Positions 17,038 to 26,235 of a stretch of DNA of 64,000 nt are shown here, piece by piece. Numbering within the stretch: position 1 is the first letter of the stretch; each line of letters begins with the position of its first letter. The notes beneath the pieces were generated by a model. The model did not search any database. It had not been told where the DNA came from and saw only the letters and a program-made list of their open reading frames with translations. Origin of the DNA: JANPCX01 sp031431125 (GTDB lineage Bacteria > Pseudomonadota > Gammaproteobacteria > Burkholderiales > Burkholderiaceae_C); the NCBI GenBank assembly GCA_031431125.1, contig JANPCX010000015.1, positions 119,633-183,632 of the forward strand, written 5' to 3'. The position numbers and the translations under genes are program-made.

Positions 17038-18476
17038 CGCGGGTTCGAAACTCTCTCGTGCTGTCCATGGCCGACAGCTATGTCGGTTTGGTGTTGCAAA
17101 TTGCCAGTACGGTCATCATTTCGCGGCTGCTGACACCGTCTGAGGTCGGTGTTTTTGCCATCGCCGCCGTGTTTTCAGCCCTGGCCACCACGTTTCGTGA
17201 CTTTGGCGTGGCCGAGTATTTGATTCAAGAGCGCGAGCTCACCCGCGACAAAATCCGCGCCGCGTTGACCATGAACATCATGGTCAGTTGGTCGATGGCG
17301 CTGTTGTTGGTGCTTGGCGCGTCATGGGTGTCAGACTTTTACCGTGAACCTGGCGTCGGCGATGTGATGCGTGTTTTGGCGCTGAACTTCGTATTCGTGC
17401 CCTTCGGGGCTGTCACCCACGCCTGGTTCCGCAGGGAACTCAACTTCAAACCCGTTTTTGTTTGCAATTTGTTCTCGCACGTAGCGGCCTTTGTAGTGTC
17501 TGTGGCGCTGGCACTGGAAGGGTTTGGCACCTTGAGTTTGGCCTGGGGTTCTTTTGCAGGCATCGTGGCCGTGGTGGTGGCGACTTGGTTTTTTAAACCT
17601 GCAGACTTCCCTTTTTTACCGGGCATCAAGGGCCTGGGCCCCGTATTTCACTTCGGCAAATTTGCCAGTTTGATTTATGTCTTTGGGCAGCTCGGCCGAG
17701 GCGCGCCCGAGCTCATCATTGGCCGGGCCTTGGGTGCCGCCGACGTGGGCCTCTTCAGCCGTGCGGGCGGGCTCACTGAAATGCTGCACCGTGTGTTGCT
17801 GCGCCCCGTGCTGCTGATTTGCATGCCCTACTTTGCAGGCCAGGACAGAGACCAAGGTTCGATTGCCCCCGCCTATGCCAACAGCGTGTCCCTGCTGACC
17901 GCCGCAGGCTGGCCGTTTTTGGCCGTCACCTGCTTTTTGGCCTACCCCTTGATCCACCTGATTTACGGTGGGCAGTGGTTGTCAGCCGTGCCCTTGGCCC
18001 AAATTCTGTGTTTGGCCTGTGCATTGGAAATTTTGTACCTGCCGTCGCGCGAAGCGATTTTGGCCAGTGGCGATGCCCGCCGTGCCAGTGCACTGCAGAT
18101 GCAAATTGTGGCGCTTCAGGTGCTGGGCTTGTTGGCCGCGATTCCTTTCGGCTTGCAGGGCGCGTGCTGGGGCCTCGTGGCTGCGGCCATGGGAGGCGTT
18201 GTGCTGTCGCACTGGCAACTGCATCGTTTGGGCGCGAGGATGGGCTCCATGTTGCAAGCGTGTTGGCCCAGCAGCCTGCTGACCGTCATCAGCGCCGGGC
18301 CGGTGGCCGTGATGGCTTGGTTGGTGCCCATCACTGAAGACAACTACATCGTGTGGTTGCTAGCGGGCGGGCCTGCTGCCACGCTGCTGTGGCTCGTGGG
18401 GTTGCGAGAGCTGAACCACCCCTTGTGGAAAGAGGTGATGGTGTATGTGCGGCGGGTATTGCCGCGTCGGGCTTAG
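17034..18476 (+). CDS. Polysaccharide flippase (Wzx-like, MOP superfamily)
   Basis: About 480 residues with 12-14 predicted membrane segments, e.g. SYVGLVLQIASTVIISRLL, VGVFAIAAVFSALATTF and the C-terminal LLAGGPAATLLWLVGL. The N-terminal layout NSLVLSMADSYVG...LLTPSEVGVFAIAAV...FGVAEYLIQE is typical of the Polysacc_synt/MviN-like family that flips undecaprenyl-linked O-antigen or exopolysaccharide units. The start is uncertain: GTG at 17034 overlaps the trmB stop (GTGA); ATG at 17067 is the alternative. Neither has a strong ribosome site. No polysaccharide cluster lies next to it, so its substrate is open. Confidence 0.85.
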   Translation: MTRVRNSLVLSMADSYVGLVLQIASTVIISRLLTPSEVGVFAIAAVFSALATTFRDFGVAEYLIQERELTRDKIRAALTMNIMVSWSMALLLVLGASWVSDFYREPGVGDVMRVLALNFVFVPFGAVTHAWFRRELNFKPVFVCNLFSHVAAFVVSVALALEGFGTLSLAWGSFAGIVAVVVATWFFKPADFPFLPGIKGLGPVFHFGKFASLIYVFGQLGRGAPELIIGRALGAADVGLFSRAGGLTEMLHRVLLRPVLLICMPYFAGQDRDQGSIAPAYANSVSLLTAAGWPFLAVTCFLAYPLIHLIYGGQWLSAVPLAQILCLACALEILYLPSREAILASGDARRASALQMQIVALQVLGLLAAIPFGLQGACWGLVAAAMGGVVLSHWQLHRLGARMGSMLQACWPSSLLTVISAGPVAVMAWLVPITEDNYIVWLLAGGPAATLLWLVGLRELNHPLWKEVMVYVRRVLPRRA

Positions 18477-18507
18477 GGCCGACATCCGCCGCGTGACAGG
18501 CCCTGAC

Positions 18508-18702
18508 TCAGTCGTTCTTGAGCCGCTTGATGATCGCGGCGCTGGTCAACATGTCCAGCTGGGTTTCCAAACGAATCACGCGTTCGGTGAGGTTTTCAAT
18601 TTTGGCCTGTTGAGATTTCATGGCCTCGGACTGGCGCTGAACTTTGTCTTCCAGTTTGATCACTGCTGCAAATGCGCCCCACACACGGTCTGTCATTCCC
18701 AT
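18508..18702 (-). CDS. Small coiled-coil protein (partner of the RHH protein)
   Basis: 64 residues from the ATG at 18702, one base after the stop of the upstream RHH gene, so the two are surely co-transcribed. The sequence opens MGMTDRVWGAFAAVIKLEDKVQ and continues as a heptad-bearing helix (AKIENLTERVIRLETQLDML) ending KRLKND. It resembles small helical dimerisation or partner proteins and has no enzymatic motif. In the first half the same DNA is also open in another frame; the coiled-coil frame is chosen for its ordered heptads and position. Function unknown. Confidence 0.6.
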   Translation of the reverse strand: MGMTDRVWGAFAAVIKLEDKVQRQSEAMKSQQAKIENLTERVIRLETQLDMLTSAAIIKRLKND

Positions 18703-18703
18703 G

Positions 18704-19024
18704 TCAAGCGGCCTTGCGTTTGGTCTTGGCAGCCTGGGCTTCCATTTTGGCGATGCGCTTGTTGCTGGCCTCGATGAAATCGAGTGCTTCGTCGATGAAA
18801 CCGGCGGAACGTTGGGCTGCTGTTTCAGCGGCAATGGCCAGTGCACCAAACTCGGCGTCCACCTCGGTGCTTTCATAGGCAAACGCGCCACGGCGCATCA
18901 GCTCTGAGACGGGCAAAGCCAGCTTTTTTGCTTTGGCCGCAATAGCGCGTTTGTCTTGCTCAGTGGCCTGCACGACAATGCGCGCGCTGGCCGGTCCAAC
19001 CACATTGAGTGCCGCGGTTCCCAT
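18704..19024 (-). CDS. Ribbon-helix-helix-type DNA-binding protein
   Basis: 106 residues. Residues 13-50 read as a strand (ARIVVQAT) followed by two helices (EQDKRAIAAKAKKLA, then PVSELMRRGAFAYES), the pattern of ribbon-helix-helix (Arc/CopG/MobC-like) proteins. A second, Ala-rich helical half ends in a basic tail (AKTKRKAA). A strong ribosome site (GGGGAG) precedes the start. The promoter in front carries two TGTACA palindromes one helical turn apart, as expected for cooperative binding by RHH dimers, so autoregulation is likely. It could be an antitoxin-like regulator or a relic of a plasmid mobilisation module. Confidence 0.65.
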   Translation of the reverse strand: MGTAALNVVGPASARIVVQATEQDKRAIAAKAKKLALPVSELMRRGAFAYESTEVDAEFGALAIAAETAAQRSAGFIDEALDFIEASNKRIAKMEAQAAKTKRKAA

Positions 19025-19051
19025 GAAACTCCCCTGTTGGTAACGATGGTC

Positions 19052-19085
19052 ATGTACAGTATATGTACATAGTTTCCCCTGTCAA
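19052..19085 (-). promoter_or_regulatory. Sigma-70 promoter with twin TGTACA operator
   Basis: Minus strand: -35 TTGACA at 19085-19080, a 16-bp spacer, and -10 TATACT at 19063-19058. Two TGTACA palindromes, at 19053-19058 and 19064-19069, are centred 11 bp apart and overlap the -10. A repressor bound there would block the RHH/coiled-coil operon starting at 19024. Confidence 0.75.
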
Positions 19086-19310
19086 GCACCGGGCCGCCAT
19101 CGAACCGTTGAAGTGCTTGGCAAGCGCCCAAAGCGCTGGTCAAGCACCTGCAAGGTGCTCCAGTATCAGCGACCTTTGCCCGCTTCTTGCTTGCTGTTGT
19201 TCGGTCACCCCACTACATTCACGCCCGCTAACCCCCACTGTTTGAGTGCAAAAAGCGTCAGCACAGCGCACCACACCAACCCAAACCGGCCTCGTGCCGC
19301 AGGCTACTCC

Positions 19311-20396
19311 ATGCGAACCTTTGATCCGTCTTGCCCCGCTGTTTTTTCCGACCTGCCGATAGAGCGCAAACAAGCCCGCACCCGCTTACCGAATGCCCGC
19401 GCCCTGGGGCTGAGCTGGGCTTTGGACCGAACGGCCTTCAACCTCCAGTTTGTACCCAGCAGCGACACCCGCGAAACCACCAACTACGCCAACTTGGCGC
19501 GCGACCCAGCAACGCGCCAGCAGAACCTGTCCACCTTGTTCGGGCTGATCAACCAAAGCCTGAACCAACAACTGGACGACAACGGCCGATCCACGCGTTA
19601 TGCCATCGCGATCGATATCTTGAGCGTGCGTGCGCTGTTTGAAGCCTCTGCCTCGCCCGCTGGGTTTCGCCTCACCGAAGTGATGCAAGCCACTGTGATC
19701 GACACCCACAGCGGCGAGCGCCACGCCGGGCCCACGGGGTTGAACTTTTCGTCCTATTTGCGCGACTACGATTTCAGAATCATCGCGCCCAAAATTGCCA
19801 ACCACACGGCATCTCAACAAGAACGGGATCAGTTCGGCAAGTTACACGGCGTGCTGTCGCAACTGCAATTTGGCCAAGGCGGTTGTTGCACCGACCCACT
19901 CACGGTCGCCATCAGCATTTCCCAAAAGAAACACTACATGGCCACCGAGCATGTGCACAGCGTGCTGGGCCGCGAGTACCTGGAGATGGGCGGCGACTCA
20001 GCCACCACCCAGTACTTCAAACACATGGCCCTGGCGCCACGTTTCTTCCGCCCACCGGGCTTTCCCGCGCCGCTGGCCATTTATTCCGATGTGCGCGAGT
20101 CCCTCACCGACCACAGCCGCGTCTACCTGGCAGCCCTGATCGCGGTGATGGGCACGTTTCAGAAAATTTACCGCCCCGAGATTTACATGGCACGCCAAGG
20201 TTTTCATGAAACCCCAGGCGCCAGCAGCCAGCTCACCTTGGGCAACACCGACTTCGACACCTTGCCCATCCCCTACGACAAAGTGGAACGCGACGACCTG
20301 GCCCTGCAGCAGGCGCTGCGGGTGGAGACAGAGTTTTTGAAGCCTTGTGGGGCGGAGCTGGGGGAGATATTGAGACACGTGATGGAGGTGGGGTGA
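19311..20396 (+). CDS. DUF1852 protein, MesX-like putative oxygenase
   Basis: About 361 residues from the ATG at 19311. Segments RETTNYANLARDPATRQQNL, TGLNFSSYLRDYDF, MATEHVHSVLGREY, YFKHMALAPRFFRPP and FQKIYRPEIYMA match the DUF1852 family. DUF1852 proteins usually sit beside a core-type methionine synthase (MesD) and are required for its unusual methyl transfer, hence the name MesX and the suggestion of an oxygen-linked role. No mesD-like gene is adjacent: upstream is the RHH cassette, downstream the convergent xdhC. The ribosome site is weak. Function in methionine synthesis is therefore inferred from the family only. Confidence 0.8.
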   Translation: MRTFDPSCPAVFSDLPIERKQARTRLPNARALGLSWALDRTAFNLQFVPSSDTRETTNYANLARDPATRQQNLSTLFGLINQSLNQQLDDNGRSTRYAIAIDILSVRALFEASASPAGFRLTEVMQATVIDTHSGERHAGPTGLNFSSYLRDYDFRIIAPKIANHTASQQERDQFGKLHGVLSQLQFGQGGCCTDPLTVAISISQKKHYMATEHVHSVLGREYLEMGGDSATTQYFKHMALAPRFFRPPGFPAPLAIYSDVRESLTDHSRVYLAALIAVMGTFQKIYRPEIYMARQGFHETPGASSQLTLGNTDFDTLPIPYDKVERDDLALQQALRVETEFLKPCGAELGEILRHVMEVG

Positions 20397-20439
20397 GCGG
20401 TGCTCCGTGTCTTGCGCGCCTGATCGTTGAACGCCCGCA

Positions 20440-21321
20440 TCAGCCTCCAGATTGCGTGAGGTGCCTCAACTCGCCCGCTCGCCGCCGAACTTGCGCTGCT
20501 CCTTGCAGCATCAACATCTGACCCACCACCCCCAGCGCAATCACTTCAGGTTCTTTGCCGTCAATCCCCGACAAACCAATGGGGCAAGTCATGCGCTGCA
20601 GCAGCTCGGCAGGCAGACCCCGCACTTGCAGCTGATGCGCGAAACGCGCACGTTTGGTGGCAGAACCAATCAAACCGAGGTAAGCAAAATCACCGCGCCG
20701 CAGGATGGCTTCTGTGATGCGCAGGTCAAGCGCATGTTGGTGGGTGACGACCAAGTAATAGGCCCCGGCGGGTGCTTGTTGAACTTCCACCTCGGGCGCA
20801 TCGACCGCCAGGCAGCGGATGGGGTCGGGCACGTCGGGCGGGAAGACGGACTCGCGTTCGTCCACCCACAGCACCTGCACATTCAAGGTGGCCAGCAAGT
20901 GGGCAATGGCGCGGCCCACATGGCCGGCGCCGTAAAGCTGCACATGGAACAGGGGGGGTGGCTGCGGCCCATCCTGCAGCAAGGCGGCGGTGAGTTGTTC
21001 AAACTTCAGCTCAACGACGCCGCCGCAACATTGGCCCAGGCTCGGGCCCAAGGGATAACGGTGGTGTTGGGGTTCGCGGACATCTGACGGGGTTTGGAGC
21101 AGCTTGCGCGCAAGTGCCATGGCCTGCCATTCCAAATGGCCACCGCCTATGGTGCCGGCGACTTCATCACGGCTGACCAGCATGCGGGTGCCGGTTTCAC
21201 GTGGCACTGAGCCTTGGGTGCGGGTGACCTCGATCAGGATGGCAGGCACCGCTTGTGCGACCCAGCGCTGGGCAGTTGCGATCAGCCTTTGGTTCTGGCT
21301 GCCACCCAGGGGTTCAGCCAC
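20440..21321 (-). CDS. xdhC: Xanthine dehydrogenase accessory protein XdhC
   Basis: 293 residues, GTG start at 21321, overlapping the end of xdhB by 8 bp. XdhC binds molybdenum cofactor, helps its sulfuration and inserts it into XdhB. The N-terminal XdhC/CoxI motif EVTRTQGSVPRETGTRMLV is followed by GTIGGGHLEWQAM and LGQCCGGVVELKFE. The C-terminal Rossmann half shows LYGAGHVGRAIAHLLATLNVQVLWVDER and LGLIGSATKRARFAHQL. Gene order xdhA-xdhB-xdhC is standard. Confidence 0.94.
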   Translation of the reverse strand: MAEPLGGSQNQRLIATAQRWVAQAVPAILIEVTRTQGSVPRETGTRMLVSRDEVAGTIGGGHLEWQAMALARKLLQTPSDVREPQHHRYPLGPSLGQCCGGVVELKFEQLTAALLQDGPQPPPLFHVQLYGAGHVGRAIAHLLATLNVQVLWVDERESVFPPDVPDPIRCLAVDAPEVEVQQAPAGAYYLVVTHQHALDLRITEAILRRGDFAYLGLIGSATKRARFAHQLQVRGLPAELLQRMTCPIGLSGIDGKEPEVIALGVVGQMLMLQGAAQVRRRAGELRHLTQSGG

Positions 21322-23689
21322 GGGACGGTCTCACTGCATCCAGCGCGTCCAGCACCGCCTCGGGTGTGGCGGGGGCTCGCAGTGGCGGGTCGATGTGATG
21401 CCCGCCTGCGGCCGAGATCGCATCACGCAGTGCGAAGAAAACGCTGAAGGCCAGCAACAAGGGCGGCTCGCCGACGGCTTTGCTTTGGTGGATGCTGCCG
21501 GGCAGGCGCGGGTTGTGGAAGAGCTGGGTGTTGAACACCTCGGGGACGTCGTTGGCGGTCGGAATTTTGTAGGTGCTGGGGGCGTGGGTCATCAACAGGC
21601 CCGCTTTGGGTGAACCGTCCAAGGGTTGCCAAAACAACTCTTCGCTGGTGAGCCAGCCCATGCCTTGAATGAAGGCGCCTTCGACTTGGCCGATGTCGAG
21701 GGCGGGGTTGAGTGAGCGGCCCGCGTCGTGCAACAGATCGGCTTGCAGCAGGCGGTGTTCGCCGGTGAGGGTGTCCACCAGCACCTCGGCCACGGCGGCG
21801 CCATAGGCAAAGTAGTGGAAGGGGTGGCCTTGCAGCGTGGCGGGGTTCCAGTGCAAACCGGGTGTCGCATAAAACCCGTCGGACCACAGTTGCACACGCT
21901 GGTTATAGGCCAGGGCCACCAATTCGGCGAAGGGCATGGTGAGCTGGTTGCACACCACTTGCCCACCCGCAAACACGACCTCTTCCGCCGCACCGCCAGC
22001 ACGTTCGGCCAGCAGCTGGGCCAGCCGTGCGCGTATGGTCATGGCGGCCTGGTGGGCGGCTTGGCCGTTGAGGTCGCTGCCCGTGGAGGCAGCGGTGGCC
22101 GATGTGTTGGCGACTTTGTCGGTGTCGGTGGCGCTGACACGCACCGTGCTCAGTGGTACACCAAAAGCCTCCGCCACCACCTGGGCCACTTTGGTGTTCA
22201 GACCTTGGCCCATTTCGGTGCCACCGTGGTTGACCAAGATGGAGCCGTCGGCATACACATGCACCAGGGCACCGGCTTGGTTCAGGTGTTTGACGTTGAA
22301 GGCAATGCCAAACTTCACCGGCGTGAGCGCCAAGCCGCATTTGAGCAGCGGGCTTTGGGCATTGAAGGTTTTCACCTCCAAGCGCCTTTCTCGGTAACTG
22401 CTGCTGGCCTCCAACTGCGCCACCAAGGGCTGCAGCACGTTGTCGAGCACCGCCTGGCCATAGGGCGTGCTCTGCTGCAGGAAGCCGGGGCTGTCGGGTT
22501 CGGCGTAAAAGTTGATGCGGCGCACATCGAGGGCATCACGTTGCAGCTGGCGGGCCACGCTGTCGATGATGTTCTCAATCACCATGGCCCCTTGCGGCCC
22601 GCCAAAACCGCGGAAAGCGGTGTTGCTTTGGCTGTTGGTTTTGACGCTGTGGCCGTGCATGGCCACATTGGGCAACCAATAGGCGTTGTCGAAGTGGCAC
22701 AGCGCACGCGTCATCACCGGGGCCGACAAATCGGCCGAGTGCCCGGCGCGGGACATCATGGTCACCTCCACCGCCAGGATACGGCCCTCATTGTCAAAAC
22801 CCACCTCGTAGTCGTATTCAAAACAGTGGCGGCGGCCGGTGATGAGGAAGTCGTCGTCGCGGTCCACGCGCAGTTTCACTGGGCGCTGCAGCTGCTGCGC
22901 GGCCAAGGCGGCAATGCAGGCGAACTGGGCCGACTGCGACTCTTTGCCCCCAAACCCACCGCCCATGCGGCGACACACCACCCTCACCTGGTGCGAGGCC
23001 CAACCCAAGGCATGGGCCACCGCATGCTGCATTTCGCTCGGGTGTTGGGTGGAGCAATGCACCAGCATGCCTTGGTTCTCGGTCGGAATGGCGTAGCTGA
23101 TTTGGCCTTCCAAATAAAACTGCTCTTGCCCCCCCAAAGACCACTGGCCTTTCAAGCGGTGGGGCGCCGCTTGCATGGCCGCTTGCCAGCCTTGGGGGAC
23201 TTGTTCACGGGTGAGGTGCATGGGCGACACCACGCACTGGCCTTGGGCATGGCCCAACCGAACATCCATCACGGCGGGCAGGGGCGTGGCTTGAATCACT
23301 TCTTTGGCGCGTGCCGCCACACGGCGGGCTTGCAGCCGGGTGGTGGCAATGACGGCGAACACCGGTTGGCCGACATAACGCAACTCGCCCTGGGCCAAGA
23401 TGGGGTCGTCGTGTTGGATGGGGCCGCAGTCGTTGAGGCCAGGAATGTCGGGGGCGCTGAGGATGGCGACCACGCCGGGTTCTTTGCGCAGCGCATCGAG
23501 GTGCAAGGCATCCAAGCGGCCGTGGGGCACGGGGGACAGGCCGAGTGCGGCATGCACCGTGCCGCTTAGCTCGGGCAGGTCGTCCACATAAGGCGCTTGC
23601 CCTGCTACATGCAGCGCGGCAGATTCATGCGGCAGGGCACTGCCCACGACGGCGGGGGTGAGGGCTGCGGCAGGATCGTGGCGATTCAT
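21314..23689 (-). CDS. xdhB: Xanthine dehydrogenase molybdenum-binding subunit XdhB
   Basis: About 791 residues from the ATG at 23689, 7 bp after the xdhA stop. It carries the Mo-pterin active site that hydroxylates hypoxanthine to xanthine and urate. Landmarks are GSALPHESAALHVAGQAPYVDDL at the front, GGGFGGKESQSAQF, the FRGFGGPQGAMVIE loop, GTEMGQGLNTKVAQVVAEAFG, GSDLNGQAAHQAA and the catalytic Glu in KAVGEPPLLLAFSVFFALRDAI. Size matches two-subunit bacterial XdhB. A long open frame antisense to it is a GC-driven shadow. Confidence 0.95.
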   Translation of the reverse strand: MNRHDPAAALTPAVVGSALPHESAALHVAGQAPYVDDLPELSGTVHAALGLSPVPHGRLDALHLDALRKEPGVVAILSAPDIPGLNDCGPIQHDDPILAQGELRYVGQPVFAVIATTRLQARRVAARAKEVIQATPLPAVMDVRLGHAQGQCVVSPMHLTREQVPQGWQAAMQAAPHRLKGQWSLGGQEQFYLEGQISYAIPTENQGMLVHCSTQHPSEMQHAVAHALGWASHQVRVVCRRMGGGFGGKESQSAQFACIAALAAQQLQRPVKLRVDRDDDFLITGRRHCFEYDYEVGFDNEGRILAVEVTMMSRAGHSADLSAPVMTRALCHFDNAYWLPNVAMHGHSVKTNSQSNTAFRGFGGPQGAMVIENIIDSVARQLQRDALDVRRINFYAEPDSPGFLQQSTPYGQAVLDNVLQPLVAQLEASSSYRERRLEVKTFNAQSPLLKCGLALTPVKFGIAFNVKHLNQAGALVHVYADGSILVNHGGTEMGQGLNTKVAQVVAEAFGVPLSTVRVSATDTDKVANTSATAASTGSDLNGQAAHQAAMTIRARLAQLLAERAGGAAEEVVFAGGQVVCNQLTMPFAELVALAYNQRVQLWSDGFYATPGLHWNPATLQGHPFHYFAYGAAVAEVLVDTLTGEHRLLQADLLHDAGRSLNPALDIGQVEGAFIQGMGWLTSEELFWQPLDGSPKAGLLMTHAPSTYKIPTANDVPEVFNTQLFHNPRLPGSIHQSKAVGEPPLLLAFSVFFALRDAISAAGGHHIDPPLRAPATPEAVLDALDAVRPSRG

Positions 23690-23696
23690 GGCGACG

Positions 23697-25250
23697 TCAC
23701 GACGCAAGTGGGTGAATGACAAACTGCTTGCGCTGCGGCCAGACGCTGCTGTCGCTGCTGGCCACAGGATCGTGCGGCCGTGTCTCCAGCCAGAAGCGGC
23801 GCAACAGGTTTTGCGCCACACGCAGGCGGTAGGAGGCGCTGGCGCGCAGGTCGGACAGCGGCTTGAAGTCTTGCGCCAATGCGGCTTGGGCCAAGGCCAG
23901 TGTCGCTTCGTTCCAGGGTTCGCCCAGCAGGGCAGCTTCGGTCAACGCAGCACGGCTCACCGTCGGGCCCATGCCGCCGAAAACAATACGCACCTGATCC
24001 ACACAGTCGCCTTCTAAGCGCATGGCCAGGCCAGCGCACAAGGCGGAGATGTCGCTGTCAAACCGTTTGCTGACTTTGTAGGCGCGAAGCTGCAGCCCAG
24101 GCTGGGGCAGTGGAACTTCCATGGCTTGCAGAAACTCGCCCGCTTGCAACTGGTTTTTCATGTAGCCGAGGTAGAAGTCGCTCAAGTCGACGCTTCGGGT
24201 TTGGCCGCCACGGCGCAGCAACAAGCGCGCATCCAGGGCCATCAGCACCGGGGCGCCATCACCAATGGGTGAACCATTGGTGATGTTGCCGCCCAAGGTG
24301 CCCGCATGGCGCACAGTGGGCGACGCAAAACGCAGCCACACCTCGCCCAAGGTCGGCAGGTGGTCGGCCAGGGCCTTCCAGGCGTCCTGTAAAGAAGCCG
24401 CAGCGCCGATGTGCAGCATGGCCGCGCCCTGCCCTTGTTCGATCACTTGGATCTCGCGCATCTCAGCCACAGCGCCGACATAAATCACCTCGGGCAACAC
24501 CCGCAGTTGTTTGTTCACCCACAAACCTACATCGGTGCCACCGGCGAGCAAGGTGGCTTTGGGGTGTGCCAGCAGGCAATCCGCCAAGGCATCCACCTGA
24601 CGCGGTGCGAAGAAATGGCCCTCGGGGCTGTGGTGCTCGAAAACGGGTGGGGTGTTGGCAGCGATGTCGCGCAGGCCTGCGGCAATAGGCTCACGCTGCA
24701 GTCGGCAAGGCGGGGCATCAAACATGTGTTCGGCGGCGTCCAGAATCGAGCGGTAGCCGGTGCAGCGGCACAAATTGCCAGCCAGGGCATCGGCCAAATC
24801 GCGGCGGCTGGGGGGCTCAGCACCCACAGCCTGGGCCTCATAGGCGGCCCACATCGACATCACAAAACCAGGCGTGCAAAACCCGCATTGCGACCCGTGG
24901 TGCTCCACCATGGTTTGCTGCACGGGATGCAACCCACCCTGCCCCAAAGATTTTAGAAACTCGACGGTGAACAAGGCCTTGCCGTGCAAGCTGGGCACAA
25001 AAGCCAAACAGGCGTTGATGGCACGCAGCTGCAAGCCACCCGGCGCTACGTCATCCAATGTGCCGACCACGACGGTGCAAGCACCACAGTCGCCCTCGTT
25101 GCAACCCTCTTTGGTGCCGGTGTGGTGGGCGTCTTCACGCAACCAGTCGAGCACGGTTCGTGTGGGGGCACAGCCTTGCAGCTCGACCGGCTGGCCGTTC
25201 TTGAAAAAACGAAGGGGCTGAGAAGTTGACGGAGGGATGCTCACAAACAT
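23697..25250 (-). CDS. xdhA: Xanthine dehydrogenase FeS/FAD subunit XdhA
   Basis: 517 residues. The N-terminal plant-type [2Fe-2S] domain has CNEGDCGACTVVVG, the second cluster domain CGFCTPGFVMSM plus GNLCRCTGYRSILDAAEHMF, and the FAD-binding domain begins near LLAGGTDVGLWVNKQLR with GGNITNGSPIGDGAPVLMALD. It passes electrons from the Mo site to FAD/NAD+. It is the first gene of the xdhABC operon; a ribosome-like AGGGATGC lies close to the ATG at 25250. No regulator or purine permease is adjacent in the window. Confidence 0.95.
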   Translation of the reverse strand: MFVSIPPSTSQPLRFFKNGQPVELQGCAPTRTVLDWLREDAHHTGTKEGCNEGDCGACTVVVGTLDDVAPGGLQLRAINACLAFVPSLHGKALFTVEFLKSLGQGGLHPVQQTMVEHHGSQCGFCTPGFVMSMWAAYEAQAVGAEPPSRRDLADALAGNLCRCTGYRSILDAAEHMFDAPPCRLQREPIAAGLRDIAANTPPVFEHHSPEGHFFAPRQVDALADCLLAHPKATLLAGGTDVGLWVNKQLRVLPEVIYVGAVAEMREIQVIEQGQGAAMLHIGAAASLQDAWKALADHLPTLGEVWLRFASPTVRHAGTLGGNITNGSPIGDGAPVLMALDARLLLRRGGQTRSVDLSDFYLGYMKNQLQAGEFLQAMEVPLPQPGLQLRAYKVSKRFDSDISALCAGLAMRLEGDCVDQVRIVFGGMGPTVSRAALTEAALLGEPWNEATLALAQAALAQDFKPLSDLRASASYRLRVAQNLLRRFWLETRPHDPVASSDSSVWPQRKQFVIHPLAS

Positions 25251-25334
25251 GCGACCTTCAAGCGGCGTTGGGGACTGCGATGGGCAAGCCAGAAACGTGC
25301 CCGCATGGCAGCCCCTGCCTCCAACGATACGCCG

Positions 25335-26192
25335 TCACGCCGCCCAGGTCACCCAGCCCGTGTAGGCCGTCAGCAAGACAATGCCGCCAAACACGATGCG
25401 GTACCAGGCAAAGATGGTGAAGTCATGGGTGGACACGTAACGAATCAACCAGCGTATGCAAACCAGGGCGCTGAAAAACGCAAACACCAAACCCATGGCG
25501 AACATGGGCAGATCACCCCAATGCAGTGCATGACGCTGCTTGAGCAGCGAATAAGCACCCGCAGCGATCAAGGTGGGAATACCCAGGAAAAAACTGAACT
25601 CGGTGGCACATTTACGCGAGAAGCCCATCATCATGGCGCCGATGATGGTGGCGCCTGAACGGCTGGTGCCGGGGATCAAAGCCAAGCATTGCACCAGGCC
25701 CACTTTGAGGGCGTCCGCCGCACTCATGTCGTCCACAGTTTCCACACGCGCACGGCGTGTGCCTTGCATGTCCATGTCGCCATACTTTTGGCGATGGCGG
25801 CGCTCCACCCACAAAATGATGAAGCCGCCCACCACAAAAGCCAGCGCCACAGGCACCGGATGAAATAAAGCCGATTTCACCCAGCTGCCGAGCAAAAAGC
25901 CAAAGATGGCGGCCGGAATGAAAGCCACCAACAAATTGCGTGCGAAACGCTGGGCCACCGCCTCGCTGGCAATGCCGCGCAGGGTGGATTGGAGCCGCAC
26001 CCGGTACTCCCACATCACCGCAAACATCGCCCCGGTTTGAATGGCGATCTCAAACACCTTGGCCTTTTCGCCGGTGAAGTTGAGCAGCGAGCCCACCAGA
26101 ATCAAATGGCCGGTGCTGGAGATGGGCAGAAATTCGGTCAGTCCCTCGACCACGCCCATGATGGCGGCTTGAATGAACAGGGTGAGGTCCAA
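25335..26192 (-). CDS. uppP: Undecaprenyl-diphosphatase UppP (BacA)
   Basis: 285 residues read from TTG at 26192, preceded by GGAG at proper spacing; no ATG is nearer the conserved N-terminus. It is an inner-membrane enzyme that removes a phosphate from undecaprenyl pyrophosphate to recycle the lipid carrier for peptidoglycan, and it gives bacitracin resistance. Both inverted-repeat active-site motifs are present: VVEGLTEFLPISSTGHLILVG and PGTSRSGATIIGAMMMGFSR. About eight membrane spans. Length is usual (about 275). Confidence 0.95.
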   Translation of the reverse strand: MDLTLFIQAAIMGVVEGLTEFLPISSTGHLILVGSLLNFTGEKAKVFEIAIQTGAMFAVMWEYRVRLQSTLRGIASEAVAQRFARNLLVAFIPAAIFGFLLGSWVKSALFHPVPVALAFVVGGFIILWVERRHRQKYGDMDMQGTRRARVETVDDMSAADALKVGLVQCLALIPGTSRSGATIIGAMMMGFSRKCATEFSFFLGIPTLIAAGAYSLLKQRHALHWGDLPMFAMGLVFAFFSALVCIRWLIRYVSTHDFTIFAWYRIVFGGIVLLTAYTGWVTWAA

Positions 26193-26235
26193 GGAAACTC
26201 CAAAAAGAAAGACGCGGGATGATAGCGACGAGGTT

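Noticed and set aside
19052..19070. LexA (SOS) box in front of the RHH operon
   Set aside because: The paired TGTACA units do not fit the CTGT-N8-ACAG spacing; an RHH operator explains the 11-bp spacing better.
19081..19148. Direct repeat GTCAAGCACC at 19081 and 19139 as a mobile-element footprint
   Set aside because: Only ten bases, with no inverted ends or element between them.
21728..23569. 613-codon open frame antisense to xdhB
   Set aside because: It mirrors the xdhB codon bias (GC-rich third positions), has no family resemblance and is fully inside a gene with clear molybdenum-site motifs.
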